Source: Stomoxys calcitrans
Taxonomy: Eukaryota > Arthropoda > Insecta > Diptera > Muscidae
Reading direction: 5' to 3'
DNA: 64,000 nt
Assembly (NCBI RefSeq): GCF_963082655.1
Contig: NC_081552.1
Span: forward strand, 96,425,922 to 96,489,921
Made by a program: the position numbers and the translations under genes. Numbering within the stretch: the stretch's first letter is position 1; each line of letters opens with the position of its first letter. This document shows, piece by piece, positions 11,926-23,769 of this stretch. Under the pieces are notes generated by a model. That model did no database searches and was not told where the DNA came from. It worked only from the letters and a program-made list of their open reading frames with translations.

Positions 11926-13440
11926 TATACCCACCACCGAAGGATGGGGGTATATTAATTTTGTCATTCCGTTTGAAACACATCGAAATATCCATTTCCG
12001 ACCCTATTAAGTATATATATTCTTGATCAGCGTAAAAATCTAAGACGATCTAGATATGTCCGTCCGTCTGTCTGTTGAAATCACGAAGATGGGCTATATC
12101 GGACTTTATCTTGATATAGCCCCCATATAGACCGATCCGCCGATTTAGGGTCTTAGGCCCATAAAAGCCACATTTATTACCCGATTTTGCTGAAATTTGG
12201 GACAGTGAGTTGTGTAAAGCCCATCGACATCCTTCGCCAATTTGGCTCAGATCGGTTTAGATTTGAATATAGCTGCCATATAGACCGATCCTCCGATTTA
12301 GGGTCTAAGGCCCATTAAAGCCACATTTATTATCCGATTTCGCTGAAATTGGGGACACGGATTTGTGTTAGGCCCTTCGACTTCCTTCGTCAATTTGGAC
12401 CAGATCGGTACAGATTTGGATATAGCTGCCATATAGACCGGTCCTCCGATTTAGGGTTTTAAGCCCATAAAAGCCACATATATTATCCGATTTTGCTGAA
12501 ATTTTGTGACAGGGACTTTTGTTAGGCCCTTCGACTTCCTTCGTTAATTTTGCCTAGATGGGTTCAGATTTGGATATAGCTGCCATATAGACCGATCCTC
12601 CGATTTCGGGTCTTAGGCCCACAAAAGCCATATTAATTATCCGATTTTGATGAAATTCGAGACAGTGAATTGTGTTAGGCCCATCGACATCCTTCGTCAA
12701 TTTGGTTCAGATCGGTCCAGATTCGGATATACTGCCATATAGACCGGACCTCCGATTTAGGGTCTTAAGCCCATAAAAGCCACATTTATTATCCGATTTT
12801 GCTGAAGTTTGGAGCAGTGAGTTGTGTTAGGCCCTTCGACATCTGTCTTCAATTTGGCCCAGATCGGTTCAGATTTGGATATAGATGCCATATAGACCGA
12901 TTTCCTGATTTAAGGTTTTGGGCCCATAAAATGCTCATTTATTGTCCGATGTCGCCGAAATTCGGGACATTGAGTTAAATTAAGCCCCTAGACATACTTT
13001 TGCAATATCGCACAGATCGGTCCAGATTTGGATAGAGCTGCCATATAGACCGATATCTAGGTTTTAGGTTTTGGGGCCATAAAAGACGCATTTATTGTCT
13101 GATGTCGCTGAAATTTGAGACAGTGAGTTAAGTTAGGCTCTTCGACGTCCTTCTTCAATTTTGCCCAGATCGGTGTAGATTTGAATATAGCTGCCATATA
13201 GACCGATCTCTCGATTTAAGGTTTTGGGCCCATAAAAGAGGCATTTATTGTCCGATTTCGCTTAAATTTGGGACAGTGCTTTAAGTTAGGCTCTTCGAAA
13301 TTTTTATGCAACTTGGCCCAAATCGGTCCAGATTTGGATATAGCTGCCATGTAGACCGATATCTCGGTTTACATATATCACCACCTCGGAGGTGGGTATC
13401 CAAAGTTCGGCCCGGCCGAACTTAATGCCTTTTTACTTGT
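11926..13440 (+). mobile_element. A2 element with complete ends and about seven 153-bp units
   Basis: 5' TATACCCACCACCGAAGG at 11926, TA tract, core CGATCTAGATATGTCC and (GTCY)n (12057-12078). Internal units start GACCGATC at 12130, 12283 and 12436, exactly 153 bp apart, then continue. The 3' end has ACCACCTCGGAGGTGGGTATCC, TTCGGCCCGGCCGAA and TTTTTACTTG (ends 13439). The unit length equals that of the A1 family, and both share GATATAGCTGCCATATA, so the two families have homologous internal arrays. Confidence 0.8.
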
Positions 13441-14119
13441 TACTATACATAATCTATACTTTGCCACACTTGAACCCTGAGGTCATCATAGCTATCATCC
13501 CGTAAAAAAATTTTACGAGGAATAAAATAAGTATTATATGAACCTTTAGTAAAATTTCTTTTCGAATTTAAAACTCTATTTAATATACAAATTTGTTTTA
13601 TATTTTTTCGATTTTGGGAATTTAAAATTATTTAAAATTTCTACTTTGAAAGAATGAAGTCTTGCAATCAAATTCATTAATTTTTTTTTCAATTCGATGA
13701 ATTATTCTAAATAATAAAATTGTCAAATTAGGTACAGCCTTTAAATTTTGTACATCAAATTGTACTTAACATAAATGGTAATTATTAATTAAATACTTTT
13801 TCTTGCATAATTTAGAAATCATTAAAAAATCGCACGATGGAAAATCTTCACACAATTAGGAGAACGTAATGCATAATTATAACACTTTCATAGATATGAT
13901 CAAGCTTCCAGATATTGGAGAAGGCTTTCATTGAATCCGGAAAGCATAGTACGTCATCCAAACCCTCTTAATATTCAACGTGTGATATGCTCTCTTAAAA
14001 GAGCAATTAATTTTGATGAATCTTCTCTTTGTTAAGAGAACAAAACCCCAGCAAAAGATTGCCAATAATAAAATGCTTGCACTCGGTGTTTGCTTGTCAG
14101 TGCCTCTCTCTCTTCTTTT
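13441..14119. other. AT-rich unique sequence, no gene seen
   Basis: Low-GC DNA with poly(A)/poly(T) runs. No repeat family, ORF with recognisable content, or RNA gene was noticed. It is bounded by the A2 tail on the left and an A1 5' fragment on the right. Confidence 0.5.
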
Positions 14120-14338
14120 TATACCCTCCACCATAGGATGGGGGGTATACTCATTTCGTCATTCTGTTTGTAACTACTCGAAATATTCGTTTGAGACCCC
14201 ATAAAGTATATATATTCATGATCGTCGCACCATTTTATGTCGATCTAGCCATGTCCGTCCGTCTGTCTGTCGAAAGCACGCTAACTTCCGAAGAAGTAAA
14301 GCTAGCCGCTTGAAATTTCGCACAAATACTTCTTATTA
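14120..14338 (+). mobile_element. A1 5' fragment
   Basis: TATACCCTCCACCATAGG at 14120, TATATATA tract, GATCTAGCCATGTCC and a short (GTCY)n (14251-14272), continuing to ACAAATACTTCTTATTAG, where similarity stops abruptly at 14338. No units and no 3' terminus, so this is an abortive or deleted copy. Confidence 0.7.
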
Positions 14339-14694
14339 GAAGCCATTAGAAAGACAGCAAGGTGCCGACTATATAATACTCTACATAAACCCTATAAGTA
14401 CCAGTTGGGAGTTATATCTAATCAATCTAAACCGATATACCGACTGCTGTCTTTCCTTACTGGTTTTGGATGATTTCTATCTTTACTTTGCAATACTTTC
14501 AAAGTTATAACTATCTACACTCAACCAAATGTTTTATTCAAAACAGCAAAAATGTTTGCTACTATTCCACTTTTTTATCAAATCGACTAATCGATTAGTG
14601 GAAAGTCGATTTTGGCACCCCTTTTACGGGACAATTTCGCAAACCACTGGAAAATAAAACGATTTCCAGCACTCGATTAGGCAAACGCTCCCTT
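14339..14694. other. Unique sequence with a 12-bp inverted repeat
   Basis: GAAAGACAGCA near 14349 is mirrored by TGCTGTCTTTC near 14445, about 85 bp apart. No coding sequence or other repeat recognised. Confidence 0.35.
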
Positions 14695-16849
14695 TTATAT
14701 AATATATAGCCGATTAGCTGAACCGGGCCCGCTCCGTTGCTCGTTCTTTAACTCTCTAATATCTTTATACGGAAGGGACACTTCGCCCTGAATGCGGATA
14801 TCGAATTCGAGCCACTGTAGCTTATTACTCCGAACGCGTTCGAATCCTGGCGAGAACATGCCATGCATGATTATCCAAAAAATTTCCCCAAAGAGGTGTC
14901 GCACTGCGGGATGCCATTCGGACTCGGCTATAAAAACGGTCCCTTATTATTAAGTTTAAGCTTGAATCGGAAAGCACTGTGAGAATTTGCCCCTTCTCGG
15001 TTCCTGTTGGTAATGTTCTTATTAGGGTAGGGATGGCACCTCAGATGTTTGGACTCAAATATGGATATCAAACACGTGCTGAACTTCCAAATCCCTTTGA
15101 TTTGAGCCCCATATTGCCATGGCCGGTAAATATGAACAGTTTGGGTCTTTTGGGGCTGGGGCGGCCTCCGGCACTTTGCACTGTAAATACATATCAAATT
15201 CATTCTTTATACCCAACGGAAATGAAGCTCCGTTTAGGGATGCTTAGGGCGTACCCCAAAACACTTGGCTCCAAAATTGGATATCAAATTCGTTTTCTAC
15301 TCTCAAATACCTTTCATTTGAGTCCCATATTGTCATAATGGGAGAAGTAACCCATTTGACGTATCTTAAGGAGGAAAAACGCAACCTAGACTTGAACGCA
15401 AATTTTAATATCATATTCGAAATGTACTCCCTAATACCTTTCATTTGAGTCCCATATAGCCATGGTCGGCTAATATGCCCATTGATGAGTATTTGGGGGT
15501 GGGCGACCTCCTATTAATTGGATCTAATGTTTTATATCATATTTGTAATCTACTGCCTAATACTTTCATTTGAGTCCCATATAGACAAAAACTTCGAATA
15601 TATCTGTTTAGAGGAGTTTTGGGGTTGGGGGCCTCCTGGGTACTTGAACCCAAATTTTAATACCGTATTCGTTTTCTAGTCTCCAATACCTTTCATTTGA
15701 AACCCTAATTGTGCCCATCAAACCATTTTTTGATATAGGTGGCGTTTTTGGGGCAAGGATATGGATATCTGATATCTGAACATTTTATTACATATGTTTC
15801 CATCCAGACAAACTTACACAATCTATGAACATTTTAAGAAAATCGGTTCAGCCAAGTATCATATTGTCATATTGGGTCTAATGGCGTTTTTGAGGGGTGG
15901 CGTGACGCCCTATACTTCGACCAGATTTTGTGCCAGATTCGATATCTACTCCCGGATACCTTTCATTTGAGCCCCATACTGAAATTAACATCCAATATGT
16001 GTGTTTCGTATTCTACTCTTCAATGCCTTTCATTAGATACCTATATTGTCCCGATCGGTCAACTTTTGACTTTCGGTTGTGATTTTGCATAATGGGGAGG
16101 GTCTGTCCCCCTTACGATATCGAAAAATTATATACCTATATTTCCTTCCAGAACAACCTTCGCAATAAATTGCGAATATTTCGAGGAAATCGGTTCTGCC
16201 GTGTTTAAGTCAATACGGGACAAACAAACCGAGTCCCATGTATCCGTGATTGGCTAATGTGACCATTTTGGGAGTTTCTGTGGGGGTAGGGTGACGCCCT
16301 ATAATTCGACATGAATTTGTATGCCAGATTCGTTATCCACTCCCGCATACTTTTCATTTGATACCCATATTGTCCTTATCGGTCCGCTTTTTTTTTTGGG
16401 GTAACAGTGGAGGGTCCGCCCCCTTCCGTTATCAATAAATTATAAAGCCTATTCCTACTTCCTGACCATATTCGTAATCTATTCCCGAATACCTTTCGTT
16501 TGAGTCCCATATTATCATGATCGTCAAATAAACATATTTTAAAGGGTTTTGGGGCTGGGGCGGCCCCCCAGGGACCCAACCTTTATTATGAAATTCGTAC
16601 TCTACTCTTGAATACCTTTCATTTGAATCCCATATTGTCCCGATCGGTCCAATTTTATTTTTGGATATTACTTTTTGTATAAGGGGAGGGTCCGCCCCCC
16701 TCCCGATAACCAAAAACCTACCAACCTACACAGTCTGTGCAAATTTCAAGGCAATCGGTTCACCCGATTTTGAGTCTATACGGAACAAACACACAAACCG
16801 ACAAACAAACAAACACAAATTGAGTTTTATATATAAGACTAGCTGAACC
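14695..16849 (+). repeat. B-type element: start block plus array plus tail
   Basis: The start AGCTGAACCGGGCCCGCTCC is at 14717. Units with TTTGAGTCCCATATTG recur at about 15102, 15317, 15444, 15569 and onward every 120-130 bp or its double. The end is AAGGCAATCGGTTCACCCG, AGTCTATACGGAACAAAC, an ACAAACAAAC run and TTTTATATATAAG at 16826-16846. The next family start (AGCTGAACCCGGCCCGC, 16850) follows after three bases. No ORFs of note; the longer frames are array translations. Confidence 0.65.
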
Positions 16850-17403
16850 CGGCCCGCTTCTAATTATAACTTTATTTTCAATTATTCTTCTTTGCATTCA
16901 CAATGTTGCGTATATATTTTGCGGATATGTTTTTAGAACTTTTTGACTATTGTGGAAGCCTGTCCCAGGGTAGGAGGGTTAAAAAAATAATACCGATAAC
17001 AGTCAAAGGTTAGTTCCTTTATTTTCTTTATTTGAAGGACAGACAACATGTCATGTAGTGAAAAGCATATAATCAACTTTGAACCCACTCTCTTGTACCT
17101 CTCGCGCTCTTTTTTTTTTTTGTTCGGGTTTACTTGGCTATTCAAATAATATATGGCGCTGAATTTGTTGTTCGTGATGAAGTTGATTTCCATCAAATTG
17201 ACATCATTTTGTCTATTTTAAAATGCAATCGAATTTCCACTTTTGTTGGCCTATCTAATGCACGGTTGCGCATGGGTAAGCATCTTCGGCTTATCCATGC
17301 CAAAAATATCAGAAAAAGTTTTCAGCACTGGATAGTTCTTGAATAAAAGTTGCGACAATAATCATTATCCATTTAAGACTTCCAAAACAAAGACTACAAA
17401 AAC
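16850..17403. other. B start fragment followed by unique sequence with a small ORF
   Basis: 16850-16930 carries the B start block only. The rest is unique. A 70-codon frame on the plus strand (17134-17346) is not recognised; it contains a GGGTAAGC donor-like word near 17274, so a spliced remnant cannot be excluded, but no acceptor or second exon is evident. A poly(T) run of 13 lies at 17110-17122. Confidence 0.3.
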
Positions 17404-17895
17404 TGACGGCCTAGACCTAGATCTGTGGAAAGCATGCTAACTTTCGAAGTGATAAAGCCGGGCGCATGAAATTTTGCACAAATACTTTCTATTAGTGTAG
17501 GTCAGTTGGGATTTTAAATGGGTCATATTGGTCTATGATTTGATATAGCTGCCATATAAACCGATTTTAGATCTTGACCTCTTGAGCCCCTAAACGCCGC
17601 AATTCTTAATTTGCCTCAAATTTTGAATAATATATTTTGTTATGACTTCCAACATCTGTGCTAAGTATGGTTCAAACCGGTTTAAATTTTGATATAGCTC
17701 CCATATAAACCGATCTCCTAATTTGACTCTTTGAGCCTCTAGAGGGCGCAATTTTTATACGATTGGCAACACATTATTTTACCGACTTCTCCAATGACCT
17801 TCCACATACTTGCCAAATATGGTCTCCAACAGCCAAACCAAGCATGGGCAGAATCGGTTGATAATCTAAAATAGCTCCAATAGCTTGGCAATTTT
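17404..17895 (+). mobile_element. Diverged A1 fragment without ends
   Basis: Begins in the post-(GTCY)n region (GTGGAAAGCATGCTAAC) and keeps about three units with GATATAGCTGCCATATAAACCG, then breaks off in TAGCTCCAATAGCTTGGC. It sits directly before the next A1 5' end. Confidence 0.65.
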
Positions 17896-20800
17896 TATAC
17901 CCTCCACCATAAGATGGGGGGTATACTAATTTCGTCATTCTGTTTGTAACTACTCGAAATATTCGTCTGAGACCCCATAAAGTATATATATTCTTGATCG
18001 TCGCGACATTTTATGTCGATCTAGCCATGTCCGTCCGTCTGTCCGTCCGTCCGTCCGTCTGTCTGTCGAAAGCACGCTAACTTCCGAAGGAGTAAAGCTA
18101 GCCGCTTGAAATTTTGCACAAATACTTCTTATTAGTGTAGGTCGGTTGGTATTGTAAATGGGCCATATCGGTCCATGTTTTGATATAGCTGCCATATAAA
18201 CCGATCTTGGGTCTTGACTTCTTGAGCCTCTAGAGTGCGCAATTCTTATCCGATTGGAATGAAATTTTGCACGACGTGCTATGCTATGATATCCAACAAC
18301 TGTGCCAAGTATGATTCAAATCGGTTCATAACCTGATATAGCTGCCATATAAACCGATCTTGGGTCTTGACTTCTTGAGCCTCTAGAATGCGCAATTCTT
18401 ATCCGATTGGGATGAAATTTTGCACGACGTGTTTTGTTGTTATATCCAACAACTGTGGCAAGTATGGTTGAAATCGGTTCATAACCTGATATAGCTGTCA
18501 TATAAACCGATCTTGGGTCTTGACTTCTTGAGCCTCTAGGGTGCGCAATTCTTATCCGATTGAAATGAAATTTTGCACGACGTGTTTTGTTGTTATATCC
18601 AACAACTGTGGCAAGTATGGTTCAAATCGGTTCATAACCTGATATAGCTGCCATATAAACCGATCTTGGGTCTTGACTTCTTGAGCCTCTAGAATGCGCA
18701 ATTCTTATCCGATTGAAATGAAATTTTGCACGACGTGTTTTGTTATGATATCCAACAACTGTGCCAAGTATGGTTCAAATCGGTTCATAACCTGATACAG
18801 CTGCCATATAAACCGATCTTGGGTCTTGACTTCTTGAGCCTCTAGAATGCGCAATTCTTATCCGATTGAAATGAAATTTTGCACGACGTGTTTTGTTGTT
18901 ATATCCAACAACTGTGCCAAGTATGGTTCAAATCGGCCCATAACCTGATACAGCTGCCATATAATCCGATCTTGGGTCTTGACTTCTTGAGCCTCTAGAG
19001 GGCGCAATTCTTATCCGATTAGAATGGAATTATGCACGACGTGTTTTGTTATGATACCCAACAACTGTGCCAAGTATGGTTCAAATCGGTTCATAACCTG
19101 ATATAGCTGCCATATAAACCGATCTTGGGTCTTGACTTCTTGAGCCTCTAGAATGCGCAATTCTTATCCGATTGAAATGAAATTTTGCACGACGTGTTTT
19201 GTTATGATATCCAACAACTGTGCCAAGTATGGTTTAAATCCGTCCATAACCTGATATAGCTGCCATATAAACCGATCTTGGGTCTTGACTTCTTGAGCCT
19301 CTAGAATGCGCAATTCTTATCCGATTGAAATGAAATTTTGCACGACGTGTTTTGTTATGATATACAACAACTGTATCAAGTATGGTTCAAATCGGTCTAT
19401 AACCTGATATAGCTGCCATATAAACAGATCTTGGGTCTTGACTTCTTGAGCCTCTAGAGGGCACAATTTTTATCCGATTTGAATGAATTTTTGCACGACG
19501 TGTTTTGTTATGATATCCAACAACTGTGTAAAATATAGTTCAAATCGGTCCATAACCTGATATAGCTGCCATATAAACCGATCTTGGGTCTTGACTTCTT
19601 GAGCCTCTAGGGTGCGCAATTCTTATCCGATTGGAATGAATTTTTGCACGACGTGTTTTGTTATGATATCCAACAACTGTGCCAAGTATGGTTTAAATCG
19701 GTCCATAACCTGATATAGCTGCCATATAAACCGATCTTGGGTCTTGACTTCTTGAGCCTCTAGAATGCGCAATTCTTATCCGATTGAAATGAAATTTTGC
19801 ACGACGTGTTTTGTTGTTATATCCAACAACTGTGCCAAGTATGGTTCAAATCGGCCCATAACCTGATACAGCTGCCATATAATCCGATCTTGGGTCTTGA
19901 CTTCTTGAGCCTCTAGAGGGCGCAATTCTTATCCGATTAGAATGGAATTTTGCACGACGTGTTTTGTTATGATACCCAACAACTGTGCCAAGTATGGTTC
20001 AAATCGGTTCATAACCTGATATAGCTGCCATATAATCCGATCTTGGGTCTTGATTTCTTGAGCCTCTAGGGTGCGCAATTCTTATCCGATTGAAATGAAA
20101 TTTTGCACGACGTGTTTTGTTGTTATATCCAACAACTGTGGCAAGTATGGTTCAAATCGGTTCATAACCTGATATAGCTGCCATATAAACCGATCTTGGG
20201 TCTTGACTTCTTGAGCCTCTAGAATGCGCAATTCTTATCCGATTGAAATGAAATTTTGCACGACGTGTTTTGTTATGATATCCAACAACTGTGCCAAGTA
20301 TGGTTCAAATCGGTCCATAACCTGATATAGCTGGCATATAAACAGATCTTGGGTCTTGACTTCTTGAGCCTCTAGAGGGCACAATTTTTATCCGATTTGA
20401 ATGAATTTTTGCACGACGTGTTTTGTTATGATATCCAACAACTGTGTAAAATATAGTTCAAATCGGTCCATAACCTGATATAGCTGCCATATAAACCGAT
20501 CTTGGGTCTTGACTTCTTGAGCCTCTAGCGTGCGCAATTTCTATCCGATTTGGCTAAAATTTTGCATGACGTATTTTATTTTTATACCCTCCACCATAAG
20601 ATGGGGGGTATACTAATTTCGTCATTCTGTTTGTAACTACTCGAAATATTCGTCTAAGACCCCATAAAGTATATATATTCTTGATCGTCGTGAAATTTTA
20701 TGTCGATCTAGCCATTTCCGTCCGTCTGTCCGTCCGTCCGTCCGTCCGTCCGTCTGTCTGTCGAAAGCACGCTAACTTCCGAAGGAGTAAAGCTAGCCGC

Positions 20801-23322
20801 TTGAAATTTTGCACAAATACTTCTTATTAGTGTAGGTCGGTTGGTATTGTAAATGGGCCATATCGGTCCATGTTTTGATATAGCTGCCATATAAACCGAT
20901 CTTGGGTCTTGACTTCTTGAGCCTCCAGAGTGCGCAATTCTTATCCGATTGGAATGAATTTTTGCACGACGTGTTTTGTTATGATATCCAACAACTGTGT
21001 AAAGTATAGTTCAAATCGGTTCATAACCTGATATAGCTGCCATATAAACCGATCTTGGGTCTTGACTTCTTGAGCCTCTAGCGTGCGCAATTCTTACCCA
21101 ATCAGAATGAAATTTTGCACGTCGTGTTTTGTTATTATATCCAACAACTGTGCCAAGTATGGTTCAAATAGGTCCATAACCTGATATAGCTGCCATATAA
21201 ACCGATCTTGGGTCTTGACTTCTTGAGCCTCTAGAGTGCGCAATTCTTATCCGATAGGAATGAAATTTTGCACGACGTGTTTTGTTATGATATCCAACAA
21301 CTGTGCCAAGTATGGTTCAAATCGGTTCATAACCTCATATAGCTGTCATATAAACCGATCTTGGGTCTTGACTTCTTGAGCCTCTAGCGTGCACAATTCT
21401 GATCCGATCAGAATGAAATTGTGCACCACGTGTTATGTTATGATATTCAACAACTGTTTTAAGTATGGTTCAAATCGGCCCATAACCTGATATAGCTGCC
21501 ATATAAACCGATCTTGGGTCTTGACTTCTTGAGCCTCTAGAGTGCGCAATTCTTATCCGATTGGAATGAATTTTTGCACGACGTGTTTTGTTATGATATC
21601 CAACAACTGTGCCAAGTATGGTTCAAATCGGTCCATAACCTGATATAGCTGCCATATAAACCGATCTTGGGTCTTGATTTCTTGAGCCTCTAGCGTGCGC
21701 AATTCTTACCCGATTTGAATGAAATTTTGCACGTCGTGTTTTGTTATTATATACAACAACTGTGCCAAGTATGGTTCAAATCGGTATATAACCTGATATT
21801 GCTGCCATATAAACCGATCTTGGGTCTTGACTTCTTGAGCCCCTAGAGTGCGCAATTCTTATCCGATAGGAATGAAATTTTGCCGACGTGTTTTGTTATG
21901 ATATCCAACAACTGTGCCAAGTATGGTTCAAATCGGCCCATAACCTGATATAGCTGCCATATAAACCGATCATGGGTCTTGATTTCTTGAGCCTCTAGCG
22001 TGCACAATTCTTATCCGATCAGAATGAAATTGTGCACGACGTGTTTTGTTATGATATCCAACAACTGTGCCAAGTATGGTTCAAATCGGCCCATAACCTG
22101 ATATAGCTGCCATATAAACCGATCTTGGGTCTTGACTTCTTGAGCCTCTAGAGGGCACAATTCTTATCCGATTTGAATGAATTTTTGCACGAAGTATTTC
22201 GTTATGATATCCAACAACTGTGCCAAGTATGGTTGAAATCGGTCGATAGCCTGATATAGCTGTCATATAAACAGATCTGGGGATTTGACTTCTTGAGCTT
22301 ATAGAGGGCGCAATTCCTATCCGATTTGGCTGAAATTTTGCATGACGTATTTTATTTTTACTTTCAACAACTGTGTCAAATAAGGTTCAAATCGGTTCAT
22401 AACCCGATATAGCTGCCATATAAACCGATCTGGGATCTTGACTTCTTGACCCCTAGAGGTCGCAATTATTATCCGATATGCCTGAAATTTTGTACGACGG
22501 ATCCTCTCATGACCATCAACAAACGTGTTTATAATGGTCTGAATCGTTCTATAGCCCGATACAGATCCCATATAAATCGTTCTCTCTATTTTACTTCGTG
22601 AGCCCCAATGGACGCAATTCTTATACGAATTGGCTGAAATTTTACACAGGTCTCCAACATATAATTTAATTGTGGTCCGAACCGGATCATATCTTGATAT
22701 CGTTTTAATAGCAGAGCAACTCTTTTCTGATATCACTTTTTGCCTAAGAAGAGATGCCGGGAAAAGAACTCGACAAATGCGATCCATGGTGGAGGGTATA
22801 TACGATTCGGCCCGGCCGAACTTAGCACGCTTTTACTTGTTACTTTTAACAACTGTGTCAAATAAGGTTCAAATCGGTTCATAACCTGATATAGCTTCCA
22901 TATAAACCGATCTGGGATCTTGACTTCTTGACCCCTAGAAGTCGCAATTATTATCCGATATGCCTGAAATTTTGTATGACGGATCCTCTCATGACCATCA
23001 ACAAACGTGTTTATTATGGTCTGAATCGGTCTATAGCCCGATACAGATCCCATATAAATCGTTCTCTCTATTTTACTTCGTGAGCCCCAATGGGCGCAAT
23101 TCTTATACGAATTGGCTGAAATTTTACACAGGTCTCCAACATATAATTTAATTGTGGTCCGAACTGGACCATATCTTGATATCGTTTTAATAGCAGAGCA
23201 ACTCTTATCTTATATCCTTTTTTGCCTAAGAAGAGATGCCGGGAAAAGAACTCGACAAATGCGATCCATGGTGGAGGGTATATAAGATTCGGCCCGGCCG
23301 AACTTAGCACGCTTTTACTTGT
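17896..23322 (+). mobile_element. Outer A1 element with long 153-bp array, split by an inner A1
   Basis: 5' TATACCCTCCACCATAAG at 17896, (GTCY)n 18029-18066, then about 15 units of 153 bp (for example CTGATATAGCTG at 18333 and 18486) up to 20582. A complete second A1 (20583-22840) interrupts it at ATTTTATTTT|T. The outer copy resumes at 22841 with ACTTTTAACAACTGTGTC and runs to the hairpin and CTTTTACTTG (ends 23321). The uninterrupted form of the same site exists at 5971-5994. Variant units recur at exact multiples of 153 bp (offsets 918 and 1530), showing segmental amplification within the array. Confidence 0.8.
20583..22840 (+). mobile_element. Inner A1 element nested in another A1
   Basis: Complete: TATACCCTCCACCATAAG at 20583, TATATATA tract, (GTCY)n at 20718-20762, about nine 153-bp units, ATGGTGGAGGGTATATACG, TTCGGCCCGGCCGAA and CTTTTACTTG ending at 22839. 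Comparing with the empty site shows the element occupies TATACCC...CTTGT inserted between two T residues, with no target-site duplication. It is younger than its host element by position. Confidence 0.8.
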
Positions 23323-23344
23323 TATTCATTATCCTTTGTTTGCC

Positions 23345-23416
23345 AATGATAAATGATATCCATGGTAGAGGGTATGTATGATTTGGCCCGGCCGAAGTTT
23401 TCACTCGTTTACTTCT
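23345..23416 (+). mobile_element. Relic A1 3' terminus
   Basis: CCATGGTAGAGGGTATGTATG, TTTGGCCCGGCCGAAG and CACTCGTTTACTT correspond to the 3' subterminal repeat, hairpin and tail of A1, but all are mutated. No body remains upstream. Confidence 0.5.
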
Positions 23417-23425
23417 GGTTAATCA

Positions 23426-23502
23426 ATTCGTTCGCCAAGTCATTGAAAACAGCTATTTTCCCTTTATAAAATCAGCTGTTTTCAATGACTTGGTGAACGA
23501 AT
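23426..23502. repeat. Long inverted repeat (29-bp arms, 19-bp loop)
   Basis: The left arm 23426-23454 (ATTCGTTCGCCAAGTC..., ending AAAACAGCT) pairs with 23474-23502 (AGCTGTTTTCAATGACTTGG...) with one mismatch. The loop is ATTTTCCCTTTATAAAATC. The outer words CACTCG (23402-23407) and CGAGTG (23503-23508) extend the symmetry. It could be a foldback-element remnant or a precursor-like hairpin. About 265 bases to the right (to 23770) contain nothing recognised. Confidence 0.7.
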
Positions 23503-23769
23503 CGAGTGACAAAACGAAAAAAAATGTATGCTTATTGGCACGCAACTTGGACTGGATTATAAAAAGGAGGCTTCTTAACTTTGAGCTAAATTTTCAATCA
23601 AATCCGCTCCACTGAGCTTTCGCTTTCAAGACGTAGAAAAATTTTCACCTCTGTAACGTTACCTACTTGGCAATAGCTCTGATTCTATGTACGTTCGTTG
23701 AGACTTCCCCTCTTACAGCTTAACACAAACTTAGAAATTCGCACTCTACTAAATAAATATTTATCTACG

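Noticed and set aside
13441..14119. Search for RNA genes or exons in the AT-rich stretch
   Set aside because: No conserved box, no paired splice signals with an open frame; nothing to report.
17896..22300. CRISPR-like regular direct repeats
   Set aside because: The period is 153 bp, units are contiguous without spacers, and the DNA is eukaryotic; this is a Helitron internal tandem array.
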